The notes under the pieces: model-generated
What the model saw: only the letters and a program-made list of their open reading frames with translations
Told to the model about the DNA's origin: nothing
Database searches by the model: none
Program-made: the position numbers and the translations under genes
Assembly: GCA_964544765.1 (NCBI GenBank)
Contig: CAZJDM010000079.1
Span: forward strand, 1-20,523
DNA length: 20,523 nucleotides
DNA from: CAZJDM01 sp964544765
Lineage (GTDB): Bacteria > Bdellovibrionota_B > Oligoflexia > CAYFLR01
Reading direction: 5' to 3'
Shown: positions 8,680-17,513 of the stretch, piece by piece
Position numbering within the stretch: position 1 is the stretch's first letter
How the letters are laid out: each line of letters begins with the position of its first letter

Positions 8680-9327
8680 CTACTGAGAGTGATGACTTTT
8701 AGCCATCGATCGTTTATTAAAATAGTTAATCATTAATAATAAAAAACCCAAAACAAAAAATCCTCCACCCGGTAATATCATAATGGTCCATGGTTCAAAA
8801 TTATTTCCGAAAAGAGGAAATCCTAAAAAAGTGCCACTGCCTAAAACTTCTCTAATAGTTCCCATACAAAGTATAGCCAAAGTAAATCCCATACCCGTTC
8901 CGAGAGCATCTAAAATCGATTTAAGTACAGAGTTTTTTGAAGCAAAGGCTTCAGCTCGTCCTAGTATCATACAGTTTACTACTATTAATGAGATAAAAGC
9001 GCCTAAATTTTTGTGAATCTCAATACTTATAGCCTGAATGATATATTCTGCGACAGTTACAAAAGTAGCAATTATTAAGATGAATGAAGCAATTCTTACT
9101 TCTTTGGGAATCATTTTTCTCAGTAAAGAAACTAGTGTACTGGACATAATCAATACAAAAGTAGTAGCTAACCCCATGGAAATGGCATTTATCACTGAAT
9201 TGGAAACCGCTAAGACTGGACACATCCCCAATAAGTGAACAAATACAGGGTTTTCTTTCCATAATCCTTTAGTCAATGCTTCTTGGTAAATATTAGTTCG
9301 ATTGATTTGGATTAAACCCTGCTGCAT
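8680..9327 (-). CDS. rnfE: Rnf complex membrane subunit RnfE
   Basis: RnfE is the second six-helix membrane subunit of Rnf, 215 residues and homologous to RnfA. The N-terminal ALTKGLWKENPVFVHLLGMC is typical and holds C36. VNCMILGRAEAFA holds C119. These cysteines are the partners of RnfA C28 and C115 in the intramembrane iron-sulfur cluster. A short cytoplasmic lysine/arginine/histidine-rich tail follows the last helix. The ATG at 9327 shares one base with the rnfG stop (TAATG) and is preceded by AAGGAAGGT, so translation is coupled. Confidence 0.96.
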   Translation of the reverse strand: MQQGLIQINRTNIYQEALTKGLWKENPVFVHLLGMCPVLAVSNSVINAISMGLATTFVLIMSSTLVSLLRKMIPKEVRIASFILIIATFVTVAEYIIQAISIEIHKNLGAFISLIVVNCMILGRAEAFASKNSVLKSILDALGTGMGFTLAILCMGTIREVLGSGTFLGFPLFGNNFEPWTIMILPGGGFFVLGFLLLMINYFNKRSMAKSHHSQ

Positions 9328-10043
9328 TAGTTACCTTCCTTCTTTTTCAAATTTTTGATGTTTTCAATACCTTTAATCTTTTTATTACTTCTAATATATT
9401 TTACTAAAGGAGGTAGATTACTTTTATTACTTTCTTGTAAAATTTTTCCTATTGCCTTAGAGGATATGGTAGCTCCAGTTATTGCATCGATCTGCCAAGG
9501 ATGTTGTTTGGAACCTCTTTTTACTACTTCAATGTCATTTATTATATTGAGTTTTGGGGAACTTAGTTTTACATCAAGGGCTTCAAAATTCTTTAAAAAT
9601 AAAGGATCTTTGTCTATTTTATCCCCTAATCCTGGGGTTTCTTTACTTTCCAATATTTTGATTCCAGTAATTAATTCTTTTTGTGGGTTATATCCATAGA
9701 TTAAGCTAATTTTATCTACAAAACCCTGTCCACTGGCTTCAAGAGCTATTCCTAGTAGTTTTGACGAGGAGTTAAATCCCAAGTAGTATTTGGATAAATA
9801 TTTCTGACCTTTCTTAAAAGGAACTATTAAATCATCTAAAGAACGTGCTAATATTTTTATATTATTAGCTCCCGGAATAACTTCCATAACAGCTTTTTTT
9901 AGAGCTTCTTCTTTATTTTTTGTAATGTAAGGAATGGTAACTAGATAGGATAATGCCACCATTAAACCACTGATGGCGGCAACAAGCACGAGTGTCCTAA
10001 TCATTGCCCAGCTATTGGTTTCTTGGGGTGTTTGTTTATCCAT
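9327..10043 (-). CDS. rnfG: Rnf complex flavoprotein subunit RnfG
   Basis: RnfG is the membrane-anchored, outward-facing subunit carrying covalently bound FMN. The 238-residue product has one N-terminal transmembrane helix (about 15-40) and then the FMN-binding domain. KETPGLGDKI (135-143) is conserved, and DAITGATISS (186-195) contains the flavinylation threonine, T192, normally modified by the FMN transferase ApbE. No apbE is in the window. The last 35 residues are strongly basic (NKKIKGIENIKNLKKKEGN) and extend beyond the usual domain end. The start overlaps the rnfD stop by 8 bp. Confidence 0.95.
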   Translation of the reverse strand: MDKQTPQETNSWAMIRTLVLVAAISGLMVALSYLVTIPYITKNKEEALKKAVMEVIPGANNIKILARSLDDLIVPFKKGQKYLSKYYLGFNSSSKLLGIALEASGQGFVDKISLIYGYNPQKELITGIKILESKETPGLGDKIDKDPLFLKNFEALDVKLSSPKLNIINDIEVVKRGSKQHPWQIDAITGATISSKAIGKILQESNKSNLPPLVKYIRSNKKIKGIENIKNLKKKEGN

Positions 10044-11076
10044 CTTTCTTTTTGTTCCTTTTCAAATTCACACCATATACCTTAGTGGTAAGAAGTTGGT
10101 TGATAATAGGAGTTAATGCGTTTCCCAACAAAATAGCGTACATCACTCCCTCAGGTAGTCCGCCAAACAATCGTATTATTACTATCAGACATCCGATTAA
10201 AATTCCATATAACCATGTTCCTTTAGGTGTTACAGGTGATGTTACCATGTCGGTTGCCATAAAAACCGCACCTAGAGCTAGCCCACCCGAAAATATCATA
10301 AATAGAGGTGAAGGATATTTAGTTGAATCTACAAGATAAAAAATACTACTTAAAATAAAGGTGGAAGAGAAAATGGCAACAGGGATTCGAGGATCTAACA
10401 TTTTTCTTAATGCTAAATATATCCCTCCTAAAATCACCAAAATAGCGCAGGTTTCTCCGGTTGACCCTGATGTCATTCCTAAAAATAAGTCCTGAACCTC
10501 AGATATTGTTTGTTCAAATTTCATCAGAGCTAAAGGGGTCGCTCCTGATATAGAATCAGGTACTGGCTTAAGAAAAGGAAATGTAATGGTAGTTGAGATT
10601 AAAGTTGTAAAACGATCATGTATTAAAGGGACGTTCCAGGTGGTGATGGCTACTGGAAATGCTGCTTGTAAAAAGGCTCTTCCAACTAAAGCCGGATTAA
10701 AAATGTTAAATCCCAGTCCTCCGAATACTGATTTTCCAATTAAAATAGCGATTATAGATCCTAATGCGGCCATCCATAAGGGAAATCCTGGTGGCAGTGT
10801 TAAGCCTAGGAGAATTCCAGTTATAAAAGCTGAGTAATCGGACAGGGTGTTATCTTTCTTAGCAATTATACAAACCACTTTTTCTGATAGTAGACAAGAT
10901 AATGATGTGGTGGTTATAAGCAATGCTGCACTTAAACCAAAATAATAAACTGAAACCAGAATGATGGGTATAAGAGCATAAATTACGTTGCGCATAATAA
11001 CTTCGACGCTCATACCACGCGTGAAGTGGGGAGATGTTCGTATTTCAAATTCAGTTGATAAATAACGTGAATTCAC
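10036..11076 (-). CDS. rnfD: Rnf complex membrane flavoprotein RnfD
   Basis: RnfD is the multi-spanning membrane subunit with a second covalent FMN. It has 346 residues and about nine to ten hydrophobic segments, with the conserved SPHFTRG near the start, GLGFNIFNPALVGRAFLQ, the flavinylation motif SGATPLA (T180), FMATDMVTSPVTP, and GGLPEGVMYAILLGNALTP. The start is a GTG at 11076 that overlaps the rnfC stop in a GTGA arrangement. AAAGG lies about 8 bases upstream, and the next ATG would remove the conserved amino end, so GTG is the likely start. Confidence 0.95.
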   Translation of the reverse strand: MNSRYLSTEFEIRTSPHFTRGMSVEVIMRNVIYALIPIILVSVYYFGLSAALLITTTSLSCLLSEKVVCIIAKKDNTLSDYSAFITGILLGLTLPPGFPLWMAALGSIIAILIGKSVFGGLGFNIFNPALVGRAFLQAAFPVAITTWNVPLIHDRFTTLISTTITFPFLKPVPDSISGATPLALMKFEQTISEVQDLFLGMTSGSTGETCAILVILGGIYLALRKMLDPRIPVAIFSSTFILSSIFYLVDSTKYPSPLFMIFSGGLALGAVFMATDMVTSPVTPKGTWLYGILIGCLIVIIRLFGGLPEGVMYAILLGNALTPIINQLLTTKVYGVNLKRNKKKDG

Positions 11077-12416
11077 GAAGAAACCTTTCTTTTTCGAATT
11101 ATCTCTTTCGACTCTCTAAACAATTGAACCAGTGGTATGTTAGAAGGACAAACATAAGAACAACAACCACATTCAAAGCAGTCCAACAAATTATATTTCT
11201 GTAACATAGTGTCAAAATAATTATTTTGAGCTAACTTGCCCATTCGAGATGGATTTAGATGAATAGGGCAAACATTCAAACATTCCCCACATTTTATGCA
11301 GGGGAATATCTTTTTAATAACGGGTAGTTCAGCTCTGTCTAGAACTAAAAGGCCGGATACTCCTTTAGTAATTGAAGTGTCCAAAAAGGCAACGGCTTTT
11401 CCCATCATGGGACCTCCAAAAATAACTTCTCCAGGTTGTCCTTCAACGCTCACCTGATCTAAAATAAAATTTAAAGGGGTTCCGATGGGTATCAAGTAAT
11501 TACCTGGTTTTGTAACTCCTTTACCGCTAATTGTAACCACTCTTTCTATCAAGCCTTGTCCTTTAGGAGCCAAATTGCCTATTTCAGCTACGGTAGCTAT
11601 GTTAGAAACCATAATACCGATATCAGCAGGTAGACCTCCTGATGGGATTTCTTTATTCAGTAATGCTTTGGTAAGCATTTTTTCAGCCCCTTGAGGATAT
11701 TTTGTCTTTACGGGACACACTTCAATTTGATCATGGTTAACAACTTTTTGGGTAAATAGTTTAATAGCATCTACTTTATTATCTTCGATAGCAATAAGGG
11801 CTTTTTGAGCATTTAGGGCTTTTAAAGATATATATGTTCCTTTAATAATATTTTCAGGTTGTTCCAGCATTACTCGATGATCACTGGTAAGATATGGTTC
11901 ACACTCACATCCGTTTAAAATGAAGGTGTGGATTTTCTTTCCTTTGGGAGGAGAGAATTTGACGTGAGTTGGAAAAGCAGCTCCTCCTAGACCAACCATA
12001 CCTATATTAGCAATTTCCTTTACGATTTCTTGAGATGATAATTTATTAAAATCCATAGGGTCATACGACTCAATTACTTGATTGGAGGCGGAATTGGTTT
12101 CAATAAATATAGCTTGAGACATTTTACCATTAGCGTCCAAAGCTTTTCCTATTTCTTTAACGACACCGGTAGCGGGAGCATGAATGGGAGCTGAGACAAA
12201 ACCGTCCGCTTTGGCGATTAATTGTCCTCTTTGAACTTCCTCTCCGGTGGCCACAACGGGCTTTGCTGGTTTACCAAGGTGTTGAGATAAATAGATAATT
12301 AAATGGGGAGCAAAAGGCATTCTTTTAATAATCTGGTTGTAGGTAAATTTATTTTCTGGAGGATGTATTCCGTGAGGAAAAGATTTATGTTGGGAAAAGA
12401 GTGTTTTAGTAATCAT
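11073..12416 (-). CDS. rnfC: Rnf complex NADH-binding iron-sulfur subunit RnfC
   Basis: RnfC is the peripheral subunit that carries FMN, binds NAD(H) and holds two [4Fe-4S] clusters. From the ATG at 12416 the protein has 447 residues. The N-terminal GIHPPENK is diagnostic. GMVGLGGAAFPTHVK and NGCECEPY belong to the flavin/nucleotide-binding region, and FGGPMMGKAV follows. CIKCGECLNVCP (C373, C376, C379, C383) and CFECGCCSYVCP (C413, C416, C419, C423) bind the clusters. The frame stays open up to 12443, but the ATG at 12416 fits family length and forms a TAATG overlap with the stop of the giant PFOR-like gene. Confidence 0.96.
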   Translation of the reverse strand: MITKTLFSQHKSFPHGIHPPENKFTYNQIIKRMPFAPHLIIYLSQHLGKPAKPVVATGEEVQRGQLIAKADGFVSAPIHAPATGVVKEIGKALDANGKMSQAIFIETNSASNQVIESYDPMDFNKLSSQEIVKEIANIGMVGLGGAAFPTHVKFSPPKGKKIHTFILNGCECEPYLTSDHRVMLEQPENIIKGTYISLKALNAQKALIAIEDNKVDAIKLFTQKVVNHDQIEVCPVKTKYPQGAEKMLTKALLNKEIPSGGLPADIGIMVSNIATVAEIGNLAPKGQGLIERVVTISGKGVTKPGNYLIPIGTPLNFILDQVSVEGQPGEVIFGGPMMGKAVAFLDTSITKGVSGLLVLDRAELPVIKKIFPCIKCGECLNVCPIHLNPSRMGKLAQNNYFDTMLQKYNLLDCFECGCCSYVCPSNIPLVQLFRESKEIIRKRKVSS

Positions 12417-15400
12417 TAGATGTTTTTGGCCCTTTCGATCCACATTTTAATTCCTTTTTCTTCCGGATTTTCCGGAAGTCCGGGATGAATAATTTTTAGT
12501 TTACATTTTTCAGCCGCTTTAACCAGATCTTTATATGGTCCTTTAGGATTTGTAATTATGGCCTTTTTTTGATCGTTATATGCAAATATATCAGGATTAA
12601 TATTTATGCATTCATCGCATGGTACACATTTTTCCGTATCAATTGTGGGCGGAACGTATCTGAAAGAGGCCTCTGTTTTATCTTGATCTTTGGTTGTAGA
12701 AGTTGATACATCTTTTTCCTCTAACGTAAGAGATCTTTCTGGTTTTTTCTTAGATGAAGATTTTTCGGAATCATTATTCAATAAGGAATCATTAGTGTTA
12801 TTCTTATTTCCATTATTCTGTTCTTTTTCAGATTCGATATCAAAATCAACAGAAAATGCTTTTAAAGCTTCGTATGATCCTTTTGACATTTCAATCAGAG
12901 AGTAAGTCACTTTTGCCAGCATATCTTGTCTGGTTTGTTTAATTATTTCTTCTTTATCTAACAAAGGTTCATCTTTCCCAGCTAGAGACTTGATCCATTT
13001 CCAAAATTGATATCGTGATTGGCACCATTCTACCATTTGTGGAGCTACAAGATATTGTTCGAGTTGTCCCGATTGCTGATTTTGCATATAAATGAATGGA
13101 GAAACCTCTTCTAGATCGTCCTCTTCATCTAAATTAATATATTCTTCTAAAGGAACCAGTTGAGTTGTTTTTGTTTCTTTAGTTACTTTCGAAAAATATG
13201 AATTGTATCGAGATTCACTAGTAGCAAAATATGCTGGAGTGAAAGGAACCGATGTTGTTGTTTTTTGATTATTCTCATCATTGTGTTTGATGGTTAATTC
13301 ATCCCAATCTTGATCGATAGAAGGATTCATAGAAATATCAAGGCATTCTTTGATAGTTTCTCCCTTTTGGGGGTTGAAACTAATTAAAGGATGAACTCGA
13401 GAGCGAACAGCCAATTCACTTTGAGATATAGATGAGCTTGATGTGATTCCGTGTCCAGGAATACAACTGGTATATATAGCAAATAATGAGGGTCTATTTA
13501 ATTCGAGACCTTCTTTAAATCCCTTCAATAAATGAGAAAGGTTCCCGACACTTCCTTGTAAGAAAAAGGCTCTTTTATGGGCTATACTGAGTAAACTAAT
13601 TTCTTTACCTTTATCATCATCTAAAAAGGATAAGCTTCCCTCGTTCCAGGTACTTGCTGGTCCTTGATTATCAAGCATAAATATTTTGATCGGTCTGTTG
13701 CTGCTTAATATAGTGGAAATGGAGCTAAATTCTCTGTTTTTTATAACTTGATCCCCTCCAGTGATTATGACGGGGGGGCATAATAGGGATTCCTCGTCGG
13801 AGAAATTTTGCCAGTTAAAATTGGCAAAATACTCATCATGGATGTCTGGAAGGTATTTATCTTCAATTTCCAATTGAGTTTTTCTGAGTAGAATGAATCC
13901 TTCACGCATTTTTTTCATTTGTCCTTCAAATAGTCCGAAACTGAGTGCGGGGTTGTTGTCTGAAGATAAGCTGGTCCATGCGAACGGAAATGGATTAAAA
14001 GGGTATTTATTACCCCACTGTGTATGACATCCTGGGCAACCAACCATTCCCAAATTTGCTCTTAGTATTTGTGTTTTATTTTTATCATTAATATACAAGC
14101 TTTTTAACTTCATTAGTTTTGAATATAGTTCAGAAACTCTTTTTAGCCAGTCAGTGTCGATAGCAGTGTTTTGAGGATCAAGTTTCAAGGCCAACTCAGA
14201 AAGAGTTAGCTCCGTGTCCTTATATTTCTCAATCACATCTTGTAGGGTCTTAGGATCTTCCATGGGGAGAGAGAGTTTATTGTGTAAATGTAGTTTAATA
14301 TTTTGAATACAACCTTCGATTTTTTCTATATGCTTTTTAACTCGAGGTTGCATCAATGATTCTGTAATAGCGGTAAAAAGATGAAGGGCCGATTTTTGAC
14401 CACAACCTGGACAAGCTTCGTCACCTCCCCGCATTGATAGATATGCTTTTTTGTCCAGTAAAATATTTCTTAAGGTTGATTCATCATTACAATTATTTGG
14501 AGAATAAATGTTTTCTGGACTGTTAGGTAATATTTGCCAGTATTGCCAGTCATTATGTGCTTTATTTAAAATCTCCGCTGTTTGAAGGGTTGCCTCTAGT
14601 GCCTCTTCAGGGCAATGTTTTATGCATGCTAGACATCCTTTGCATGTATTTGGGTTAATTGTTATCGATAATAAGGCTCCACTTTTTTTAACTCTCTTTT
14701 CTGACTCAAAGTAATAATTAGAGGTTGCAGCGAATTGAAAACTACCTATTTGTTCTTTAAAAAGAGAAAATTCATATTCTAAAGCTTCTTTTTCATTAGA
14801 GTCAAGAGAACTGCTTTTTACAGTATCTGTAATTGCTTGGTTTAAGCATTTTTCAATATCAACTCTGTCATTAATTATAGATGCGCTCCATTTGCCTTCC
14901 AAAGTGCGTAAAGATCGGGGCAGGTGTTTGAGAGCGACTCCCGTTTTTTCAAGATGTAATAAAGTAGACTGACAGATGGATCCTATATTATTTACTAATC
15001 CTGGTATGGCGCTATCTGGACAGACGGTCCAACACCACCCACATCCATTACATTTTTCGGGATTCCAAACAGGTATTTGTGATCTATGGGAGCTTAAATC
15101 GTTTAAAAAACCCGTTCCGGGTGGTAATATTCCCGATGCGGTCAGGGGAGAAATGGAAGTTGGGTAGGGAATATTTGTACCAGAAGTTTTTGTAGTTTGC
15201 TGACAAAATTGATGTAAGTCGGTAGCTGGAATTGGTGATGGGGTGATCTGATTTAAATATTTTGGTAATGAGAATTCATTATTGATGTGGTTTTGGATAT
15301 TTAAGGATAGAGCAACAGTATCAATACCGTCTAAACCACGTTGAAAAGCTTCAAGAGTTTTATCCAGGTCCAGTTGTAACTTGAATTCTTCACTAAAAAT

Positions 15401-17446
15401 AGGGAGAACTTTTTTCCAGCCGCGAAGGAGTTCTTTGATGGTTATGCCCGTTTTACTCTTCTTGCTCTTTTTACTCTTTTTACTCTTTTTTATCTTAATC
15501 GTTATATCAGGCTTTCGATCGAATATTCCATTATCATCTATAATTTCAATGTATCTGTAAATCGCACCTAAAATAGTGTTCCAAGCAATAATATCATCAC
15601 CTATTGCAAAATTCTCATTAGGTTTTGCATTATCTTCTTGAGTAGTATTATTCTCATTAGAATCACTTTCTTCAAATAGAGGAATTTGAAGAACTTGAAT
15701 GTTCTTATCTCTAATAATTTTAAAAGAGTTTTCGTTTACCAAATAATTTTTGCTTCCCGGGGTGATAAGTAAAATGCTGTTGGCACTCAAATGAGATAAT
15801 AATTCTTCGTTAATAGAAATTGCCGAATCAAGTAAAACTCCAATATCAATTTGGTTAGTGATATCGTTAGTTATTATTGGCTCGGTAGAATAAGCTAAGT
15901 AATAATGTTGGGATTGATTATTCTTTATTAAACCGAAATTTGGGTGAGCTTTAATTTGGTAATTAAATAAACGATAAAGACTTTGAGCCAGGAAATTTCC
16001 CCAAAAAGATAGTTTATGATCTGTGGATCCAAAAAGAGCTGTGCGGGTAGTATCAATATGAGGATTCTCGCTAATAGGTGGTGTTTTAATGGGAGTTATA
16101 TTGTTTATTTGAGGATAATGTTCTTCGATAAATTGTTTGGTAATTTCCCTAAATGGGGAATTGATTATCTCTGTTTGGAAATTTACCGATAGATTTAAAT
16201 GGGGTTTTTTATCGCCCGTTGGCAGCATGTTATTAATCAATGGTACTAAATCATTATAAGTTAAAGGTCGTCCCCCTAAACCATAAGAACTTGAGTATAA
16301 TGGAGGAAAGTCATTTAACTTCTTAAAATTACCATTTTGAATACCTACCTGTAGAATGGAGCGGATTTCTTTGGTAATTGGAAAATCACCATTTATAGCC
16401 GGATCGATTCTTTCCATTATGGTAATCCCTTTGGCTCCTTTTATTGTATTTAAAAGTTGCTCATTTGGAAAGGGTCGAAACATGGTTAGATTAATGATCC
16501 CTAATTTTATATTTTGAGTCTTTTTTATAAAGTCGGTAAAATCCTTTAATTGGCCAATGACACTACCCTGAGCAATTATTAGGTAATCTGCTTTTGAGGT
16601 TTGGTAAGTTTCAATGGGTTCATATCTTCTACCAGTTAATTGAAAAAATTCTTCCATTGAACTAGCGATAAATTTCTTAAGGTGACTGGTAAAGAATAAA
16701 TGCTGTCCAACCGATCCGGCTGCGTAACTGGCCTGAGTGTTATCACTTCCAGTCACTGCTGGTTGATCTACGGACCATATTTCGGGTATTCGTCGACGAT
16801 TTGGACCAAAAATTTGAGTTTGAGCAGAGGTGGGGGAGGAGATAATATCTTTAGGATGACCCAGAAAAGTTGATAAGAAATCAGTTTGTGGTATTAAAAC
16901 TGATTCCATAAGGTGTGAGGCAAATAAACCATCCCAGGCTATTACACCTGGAATAAGAGTTAACTCGGCAATTTTATGTGACAAGATATTAAAATCGACA
17001 ATTTCTTGATTATTTTGAGCAAAGAATTGAAAGTGACCTGAGTTAGCGATTAGGTGATAACTATCATGTCCAGAGAAAATGGAAGAAGATGTTTTGGTAA
17101 TTGCTTGACAACTTAAGTTAACAACATTGGGAATATGTTTACCGACGGATGAATAAAGCATTTCTAAACTATTTGTTAGACCAATGCCCGATGAGATGTA
17201 GGAACTGCGAATACCGCTAAGGGTGGATCCTATACTAGCTGCGTATGATGCTTGTTCACTATCTAGTTCAATAAAATCAAAATTTTTCCCGGTAAATTTT
17301 TTACAGTTACTAATGATTGCTGATGTTAGTGGAGAGGAACAAGCATAAGCAACATCACATATTTTATGTAGGCTGAAAGCTAAAGATTTATTACCGTACA
17401 GTAAGTATGGTGTACCAGAGTATTGAGGGGTATTTTTTTTCTTCAT
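12416..17446 (-). CDS. Giant PFOR-like protein with C-terminal ferredoxin, degenerate active site
   Basis: This 1676-residue protein (numbered from ATG 17446) follows the domain order of one-chain PFOR. Residues 10-260 are the pyrimidine-binding domain, 265-420 the transketolase C-terminal-like domain, 465-650 a degenerate gamma domain, 650-665 a KKS repeat linker, and 795-950 a two-cluster ferredoxin (C799, C802, C805, C809; C935, C938, C941, C945). A TPP-like domain (1005-1420) follows, with retained cluster cysteines C1012, C1015, C1137 and C1328. A low-complexity linker leads to an added ferredoxin (C1607, C1610, C1613, C1648). Glu64 is kept. YPITP reads YACSSP, Arg114 is Gln, and the TPP loop DTEVYSN reads DNQGPAS. 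It sits between rnfB and rnfC. I infer an electron-transfer role or an altered substrate; PFOR activity on pyruvate is unlikely. Confidence 0.85.
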   Translation of the reverse strand: MKKKNTPQYSGTPYLLYGNKSLAFSLHKICDVAYACSSPLTSAIISNCKKFTGKNFDFIELDSEQASYAASIGSTLSGIRSSYISSGIGLTNSLEMLYSSVGKHIPNVVNLSCQAITKTSSSIFSGHDSYHLIANSGHFQFFAQNNQEIVDFNILSHKIAELTLIPGVIAWDGLFASHLMESVLIPQTDFLSTFLGHPKDIISSPTSAQTQIFGPNRRRIPEIWSVDQPAVTGSDNTQASYAAGSVGQHLFFTSHLKKFIASSMEEFFQLTGRRYEPIETYQTSKADYLIIAQGSVIGQLKDFTDFIKKTQNIKLGIINLTMFRPFPNEQLLNTIKGAKGITIMERIDPAINGDFPITKEIRSILQVGIQNGNFKKLNDFPPLYSSSYGLGGRPLTYNDLVPLINNMLPTGDKKPHLNLSVNFQTEIINSPFREITKQFIEEHYPQINNITPIKTPPISENPHIDTTRTALFGSTDHKLSFWGNFLAQSLYRLFNYQIKAHPNFGLIKNNQSQHYYLAYSTEPIITNDITNQIDIGVLLDSAISINEELLSHLSANSILLITPGSKNYLVNENSFKIIRDKNIQVLQIPLFEESDSNENNTTQEDNAKPNENFAIGDDIIAWNTILGAIYRYIEIIDDNGIFDRKPDITIKIKKSKKSKKSKKSKTGITIKELLRGWKKVLPIFSEEFKLQLDLDKTLEAFQRGLDGIDTVALSLNIQNHINNEFSLPKYLNQITPSPIPATDLHQFCQQTTKTSGTNIPYPTSISPLTASGILPPGTGFLNDLSSHRSQIPVWNPEKCNGCGWCWTVCPDSAIPGLVNNIGSICQSTLLHLEKTGVALKHLPRSLRTLEGKWSASIINDRVDIEKCLNQAITDTVKSSSLDSNEKEALEYEFSLFKEQIGSFQFAATSNYYFESEKRVKKSGALLSITINPNTCKGCLACIKHCPEEALEATLQTAEILNKAHNDWQYWQILPNSPENIYSPNNCNDESTLRNILLDKKAYLSMRGGDEACPGCGQKSALHLFTAITESLMQPRVKKHIEKIEGCIQNIKLHLHNKLSLPMEDPKTLQDVIEKYKDTELTLSELALKLDPQNTAIDTDWLKRVSELYSKLMKLKSLYINDKNKTQILRANLGMVGCPGCHTQWGNKYPFNPFPFAWTSLSSDNNPALSFGLFEGQMKKMREGFILLRKTQLEIEDKYLPDIHDEYFANFNWQNFSDEESLLCPPVIITGGDQVIKNREFSSISTILSSNRPIKIFMLDNQGPASTWNEGSLSFLDDDKGKEISLLSIAHKRAFFLQGSVGNLSHLLKGFKEGLELNRPSLFAIYTSCIPGHGITSSSSISQSELAVRSRVHPLISFNPQKGETIKECLDISMNPSIDQDWDELTIKHNDENNQKTTTSVPFTPAYFATSESRYNSYFSKVTKETKTTQLVPLEEYINLDEEDDLEEVSPFIYMQNQQSGQLEQYLVAPQMVEWCQSRYQFWKWIKSLAGKDEPLLDKEEIIKQTRQDMLAKVTYSLIEMSKGSYEALKAFSVDFDIESEKEQNNGNKNNTNDSLLNNDSEKSSSKKKPERSLTLEEKDVSTSTTKDQDKTEASFRYVPPTIDTEKCVPCDECININPDIFAYNDQKKAIITNPKGPYKDLVKAAEKCKLKIIHPGLPENPEEKGIKMWIERAKNI
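14045..14392 (-). other. Insertion of about 100 residues between cluster-ligand cysteines of the giant PFOR-like protein
   Basis: In D. africanus PFOR, as I recall it, the CxGCG cysteines and the next ligand are about 25 residues apart. Here C1015 and C1137 are 122 apart. The inserted stretch is highly charged and predicted helical (HIEKIEGCIQNIKLHL, LQDVIEKYKDTELTLSELAL, VSELYSKLMKLKSLY), possibly a coiled-coil arm. The 617-residue paralogue has a comparable helical stretch at its N-terminus and lacks the flanking cysteines. Confidence 0.7.
15452..15496 (-). repeat. In-frame 9-bp tandem repeat encoding a Lys-Ser-Lys linker
   Basis: Five consecutive 9-base units (plus-strand consensus tttactctt; one unit cttgctctt and a diverged last unit ttttatctt) lie inside the giant PFOR-like gene. 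They encode the KKSKKSKKSKKSK linker between the degenerate gamma domain and the next helical region. The repeat length is a multiple of three, so copy changes would alter linker length without shifting the frame. Confidence 0.85.
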
Positions 17447-17454
17447 CAAATTAT

Positions 17455-17460
17455 CTCCCT
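17455..17460 (-). promoter_or_regulatory. Shine-Dalgarno deciding the start of the giant PFOR-like gene
   Basis: AGGGAG on the minus strand lies 8 bases before the ATG at 17446. An in-frame TTG at 17449 is also possible but has poorer spacing and a weaker start codon, so I start the gene at 17446. Confidence 0.7.
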
Positions 17461-17513
17461 ATAACTGCTCATGTTCTCCTTGCCGTCTTGAATTTGGTGT
17501 TTTTCAGCAAATT

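Noticed and set aside
12416..12443. Starting rnfC at 12443.
   Set aside because: That would add nine residues with no family similarity, and the internal ATG at 12416 gives the normal length and a TAATG overlap with the upstream stop.
12416..17446. Calling the giant gene nifJ/por, an ordinary pyruvate:ferredoxin oxidoreductase.
   Set aside because: The domain order fits, but the substrate arginine and TPP loop residues are replaced, the chain is about 450 residues longer than usual, and a ferredoxin is added at the C-terminus.
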